A stretch of 10,554 nucleotides of DNA from NCBI GenBank assembly GCA_002839535.1, contig PGYF01000032.1, positions 1 through 10,554 of the forward strand. Reading direction: 5' to 3'. The DNA comes from Nitrospira bacterium HGW-Nitrospira-1 (lineage in GTDB: Bacteria > Nitrospirota > Thermodesulfovibrionia > Thermodesulfovibrionales > UBA6898). Within the stretch, counting starts at the first letter, position 1. Each line of letters starts with the position of its first letter. A program made the position numbers and the translations under genes. Below are positions 7,818 to 10,554 of this stretch, one piece after another. The notes beneath the pieces were generated by a model, which was not told the origin of the DNA, did no database searches, and worked only from the letters and a program-made list of their open reading frames with translations.

Positions 7818-10397
7818 TCAACGAAACTTTAGTTTTCCACTGAGTTCTCTGATGATTGAAAGAGCTTCTTCAGGCGAAAGGCTGTCTGTTTCAAGATTGA
7901 CTATTTCACTGATGACAGTCTCGTGTGCGGACGAAAAAAGGTCGAGTTGCTCTCTGCGTTTTTTTGCTTTTCCGCTCGAGAGTCTGGGTTTGCCGGTCTC
8001 GTTCAGGGACTCGTTTTGCAGGTTGTATAGGACCTCTTTTGCACGGCCGATGATAGCGTCGGGGACCCCTGCAAGCCGCGCCACCTGTATGCCATAACTT
8101 TTGTCAGCAGGGCCTTCCTCGATTTTTCTCAGAAAGATTATCTCGTCTCCCCATTCCCTGACTGAAATATTGTAGTTCTTTACCCCGTCATGGATGAGCG
8201 AGAGTTCGGTGAGCTCGTTGTAATGGGTTGCAAACAGGGTTCTGGCTTTTATCCTGTTCAGGATATGTTCGGCAAGGGCCCAGGCAATGCTTATCCCATC
8301 GAAGGTGCTTGTCCCTCTTCCTACTTCATCCAGAATGATCAGGCTTTTTTCTGTAGCGTTATTAATGATATTGGCCACCTCTATCATCTCTACCATAAAG
8401 GTGCTTTGGCCTTTCGTAAGAAAATCCGCTGCCCCGATCCTGGTGAATATCCTGTCTGTTATGCCGATCTTTGCTGATGAGGCAGGGACAAAACTGCCGA
8501 TCTGGGCCATTAAAACAATAAGGGCGACCTGTCTCATGTAGGTGGATTTTCCGGCCATGTTCGGCCCTGTGATCATCAGCAACTGATGGTCCTGCGTGTC
8601 AATATAGGTATTATTGGGTATAAACCGTTCACCTGCCAGGACACGTTCGAGCGCCGGATGCCTTCCCTCGCTTATATCAACAACACATTCTTCAACCATC
8701 AGGGGTCTTGCATAATTGCGGCGTTTTGCCGTTACCGTTAATGACGCAAGAAAGTCCACTACCGCCAGTATGCCCGCAGTCTTGAAAAGCTGGTCTGTTT
8801 CTTTGCGGACAGATTCAAGTATCCGGTGAAAGACTTCCTGTTCGAGATTTTTCAGTTTTTCTTCAGAACCGAGGATATTGTTTTCATATTCTTTCAGTTC
8901 AGGCGTTATGAACCGTTCGCCGCTGACAAGGGTCTGTTTCCGTATGTAGTCTTCAGGCACCATGTCAAGATTGCTCTTCGTGACCTCTATATAGTATCCG
9001 AAAACCTTGTTATAGCCGATTTTCAGGGAAGATATGCCTGTTCTTTTTTTCTCCCCGAGTTCCATTTCAGCAATAAAATCCTTGCCCCTTGTGGATATGT
9101 TCCTTAGCGTATCCACTTCGGCGTGGTATCCATCCCGTATGAGCCCTCCGTCTCTTATGCTGAGAGGAGGGCTGTCAACAATGGCCTTCCCGATGAGGTC
9201 CCTGAGGAGAGAGAATTCCGAGATTTCATTCGCAAGGGATTTCAGATAGTGTTCCTTTGATACGGAAAGCATTTTTTTTATCATGGGAAGAAAAGAGAGC
9301 GAATTCTTTATGGCTGTCATGTCCCGTGCGTTTGCAGTTCCTGCGGATACTCTTGTCGCGAGCCTTTCGAGGTCCTGTATGTTTCTCAGGGAATTCCTGA
9401 GGGACTCAAGGAGTTCAAAATCTTCCATAAGATATTCAATCGCCGCCTGCCGCCTGTTAATCTCTGCGATATCCGTCAGAGGACGCAGGAGGGCAGCCCT
9501 CAGAAACCTCCCGCCCATCGGCGACAGGGTTTCGTCAAGGGTCCACAGCAGGGTGCTCTCACGTGAGCCGTCCTTGAGGTTATGGGTCAATTCGAGGTTT
9601 CGCTGGGTTGCCGTATCCAGGAACATATGCGCTGTCTGTTGCAGGGTTGTTATTTTTTTAAAAACAGGAAAGCCTTTCTGTGTGTTTTCTATGTAGTGTA
9701 TGAGCGCTCCTGCAGCTGAAATCGCAGCTGAGGAGCCTTCACACCCATATCCTTCGAGCGAGGATACCCGGAAATGTGTCAGAAGTGTTTTATAGGCCTC
9801 GGCATAATCGTATAGCCAGTCATCAAAGCCTGAGATATAAAATCCTGATAATGTCTGTTTGTAGTGTATGCTGTCTTTCAGGCTGGCCGGCATTAAAATC
9901 TCTTTTGGCTCGAACCGGTTTACCTCGTCCTCAATGTTTTTGTCGGTCTGGAAAACAAAGAACTCGCCGGTTGATATATCTGCTGCAGCTATTCCGTGCC
10001 TGTCGCCTGATGGGAAAATACTGAGGATGTAGGTGTTTTCTTTTGGGTGTTCAGGCGTGTGCGTGCCAGGTGTGATGACACGTACGACTTCCCTTAAAAC
10101 AATCCCCTTTGCATCTTTGGGGTCTTCCATCTGTTCGCATACCGCAACCTTATGCCCTGCCTTTATCAACCTGGAAATGTATGATTCTGCTGCAAAATAG
10201 GGCACCCCGCACATGGGCATGGGGTCGTCTTTGGATTTGTCCCTGGTTGTGAGCGCTATCTGGAGGATTTTCGACGCTGTCTGTGCATCCTCACCGAACA
10301 TTTCATAGAAATCCCCGAGCCTGAAAAGCACAATACAGTCCTGATATTGCTCTTTGATTGAGTTGTATTGTTTCATCACTGGCGTAAGTTCCGGCAT
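7818..10397 (-). CDS. mutS: DNA mismatch repair protein MutS
   Basis: Predicted 859 residues (E. coli 853), full length. MutS recognises base mismatches and small loops in newly made DNA and, with MutL and ATP, triggers strand repair. The mismatch-recognition domain begins LTPVMKQY and carries the Phe-x-Glu motif at F30-Y31-E32 (GDFYEMF). Connector, lever and clamp domains follow at roughly 125-560. The ATPase has Walker A GPNMAGKST at 611-619 (K617) and Walker B IILDEVGRGTSTFDG with D690 and E691; ATHYNEL follows. Near the C-terminus, QLDLF (817-821) is a clear beta-clamp-binding motif. The final helix-loop-helix (SPEEALSIIRELSGKL) is the MutS tetramer-forming tail. The protein is MutS1 rather than MutS2, which lacks the mismatch-recognition domain and has a Smr tail. 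No mutL is in the window. The start has no SD, and a possible promoter abuts it. An A8 tract on the coding strand lies at 9279-9272. Confidence 0.97.
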   Translation of the reverse strand: MPELTPVMKQYNSIKEQYQDCIVLFRLGDFYEMFGEDAQTASKILQIALTTRDKSKDDPMPMCGVPYFAAESYISRLIKAGHKVAVCEQMEDPKDAKGIVLREVVRVITPGTHTPEHPKENTYILSIFPSGDRHGIAAADISTGEFFVFQTDKNIEDEVNRFEPKEILMPASLKDSIHYKQTLSGFYISGFDDWLYDYAEAYKTLLTHFRVSSLEGYGCEGSSAAISAAGALIHYIENTQKGFPVFKKITTLQQTAHMFLDTATQRNLELTHNLKDGSRESTLLWTLDETLSPMGGRFLRAALLRPLTDIAEINRRQAAIEYLMEDFELLESLRNSLRNIQDLERLATRVSAGTANARDMTAIKNSLSFLPMIKKMLSVSKEHYLKSLANEISEFSLLRDLIGKAIVDSPPLSIRDGGLIRDGYHAEVDTLRNISTRGKDFIAEMELGEKKRTGISSLKIGYNKVFGYYIEVTKSNLDMVPEDYIRKQTLVSGERFITPELKEYENNILGSEEKLKNLEQEVFHRILESVRKETDQLFKTAGILAVVDFLASLTVTAKRRNYARPLMVEECVVDISEGRHPALERVLAGERFIPNNTYIDTQDHQLLMITGPNMAGKSTYMRQVALIVLMAQIGSFVPASSAKIGITDRIFTRIGAADFLTKGQSTFMVEMIEVANIINNATEKSLIILDEVGRGTSTFDGISIAWALAEHILNRIKARTLFATHYNELTELSLIHDGVKNYNISVREWGDEIIFLRKIEEGPADKSYGIQVARLAGVPDAIIGRAKEVLYNLQNESLNETGKPRLSSGKAKKRREQLDLFSSAHETVISEIVNLETDSLSPEEALSIIRELSGKLKFR

Positions 10398-10404
10398 ATC
10401 GGAT

Positions 10405-10434
10405 ATTAAATACCAATACGAGGTGAAAGTGCAA
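10405..10434 (-). promoter_or_regulatory. mutS: candidate mutS promoter
   Basis: On the minus strand, TTGCAC (10434-10429; 3/6 match to the -35 consensus) is followed after 18 bp by TTTAAT (10410-10405; 5/6 match to the -10 consensus). The predicted transcription start would fall within a base or two of the mutS ATG at 10397, making the mRNA nearly leaderless. That fits the lack of an SD. The match is weak and could be chance in AT-rich DNA. Confidence 0.25.
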
Positions 10435-10451
10435 CCTGAATCCCTCCCTCT

Positions 10452-10478
10452 GAAATGTCATACCAAAATAGAAATGTC
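10452..10478. repeat. direct repeat of GAAATGTC, possible IS-end binding sites
   Basis: GAAATGTC occurs at 10452-10459 and again at 10471-10478, a 19-bp period, with ATACCAAAATA between. Closely spaced repeats just upstream of an ORF start are typical of transposase-binding sites at insertion-sequence ends. No matching opposite end is in the window, so the element boundary cannot be placed. Confidence 0.45.
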
Positions 10479-10497
10479 CGCTTTTAAGAATGTTAGA

Positions 10498-10521
10498 CTG
10501 CCTCTTTTTGAAAGGAGGCAG
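10498..10521 (+). promoter_or_regulatory. hairpin sequestering the Shine-Dalgarno of the right-edge ORF
   Basis: CTGCCTCTTT (10498-10507) pairs with AAGGAGGCAG (10512-10521), ten pairs with one G-U, closing a 4-nt loop TTGA. The SD core AGGAGG (10513-10518) is entirely inside the 3' arm, and the ATG follows at 10523. A transcript entering from upstream would fold and hide the ribosome site. No T-run follows on either strand, so it is not an intrinsic terminator. Confidence 0.6.
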
Positions 10522-10522
10522 G

Positions 10523-10554
10523 ATGGCAGGAAAGGACATTGTGAAGAACCCTGT
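10523..10554 (+). CDS. N-terminal fragment of an ORF running off the window, possibly a transposase
   Basis: ATG 10523 is preceded by AAAGGAGG (10511-10518) at 4-nt spacing and opens a frame beginning MAGKDIVKNP that continues past the window edge. Ten codons are too few for a family call. The opening MAGKDI resembles the start of some transposases with a helix-turn-helix (ISNCY-like) from memory. Together with the GAAATGTC direct repeats and the hairpin over the SD, this suggests the left end of an insertion sequence. It is divergent from mutS, whose start is 125 bp away. An ordinary host gene is the alternative. Confidence 0.4.
   Translation, partial: MAGKDIVKNP

Noticed and set aside
7796..7843. 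15-codon forward ORF beginning MAEKSFDFN two bases after the kup stop
   Set aside because: The opening faintly recalls the start of YajQ-type proteins, but it ends after 15 codons inside the mutS 3' end and has no SD. It may be chance; the evidence for a gene remnant is too thin.

Overview
The window looks like chromosomal DNA from a Gram-negative (diderm), non-enteric bacterium. An inner-membrane-anchored AsmA/YdbH-type protein and a lipobox-bearing DUF1318 (YdbL-type) protein imply an outer membrane. Base composition is moderate, arginine is written mostly as AGG/AGA, and the short GGAATGAC-type intergenic repeats resemble those of Nitrospirota or Desulfobacterota genomes. That placement is an inference from style, not from a marker gene.

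Layout. Positions 1-60 hold nearly three copies of a 21-bp tandem repeat, followed by an 83-bp leader without a convincing promoter. A forward cluster of four genes follows, with gaps of 13, 18 and 65 bp: an AsmA/YdbH-like envelope protein (144-3137), a lipoprotein with a C-terminal DUF1318/YdbL domain (3151-3783), ribonuclease R (rnr, 3802-5913) and a Kup potassium transporter (kup, 5979-7793). A 22-codon micro-ORF fills the rnr-kup gap and overlaps the kup start codon. Convergent to these, and separated from kup by only 24 bp, is a complete mutS (10397-7818, minus strand). The last ~110 bp look like the left edge of another unit, possibly an insertion sequence. They contain a direct repeat of GAAATGTC, a strong hairpin that buries a Shine-Dalgarno sequence, and the first ten codons of an ORF that leaves the window.

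How the genes work together. The first two genes correspond to the E. coli YdbH-YnbE-YdbL set, which bridges inner and outer membranes and supports lipid homeostasis of the outer membrane. Here no separate ynbE is present. The second gene combines a lipoprotein signal, a beta-prone segment right after the lipidated cysteine (the YnbE-like role) and a C-terminal YdbL domain. rnr and kup are housekeeping genes for RNA turnover and K+ uptake; their link to the envelope pair seems to be co-transcription only. mutS is an independent mismatch-repair gene.

No RNA genes, CRISPR arrays or convincing intrinsic terminators were seen. The most interesting points are the apparent YnbE-YdbL fusion and the SD-sequestering hairpin at the right edge.
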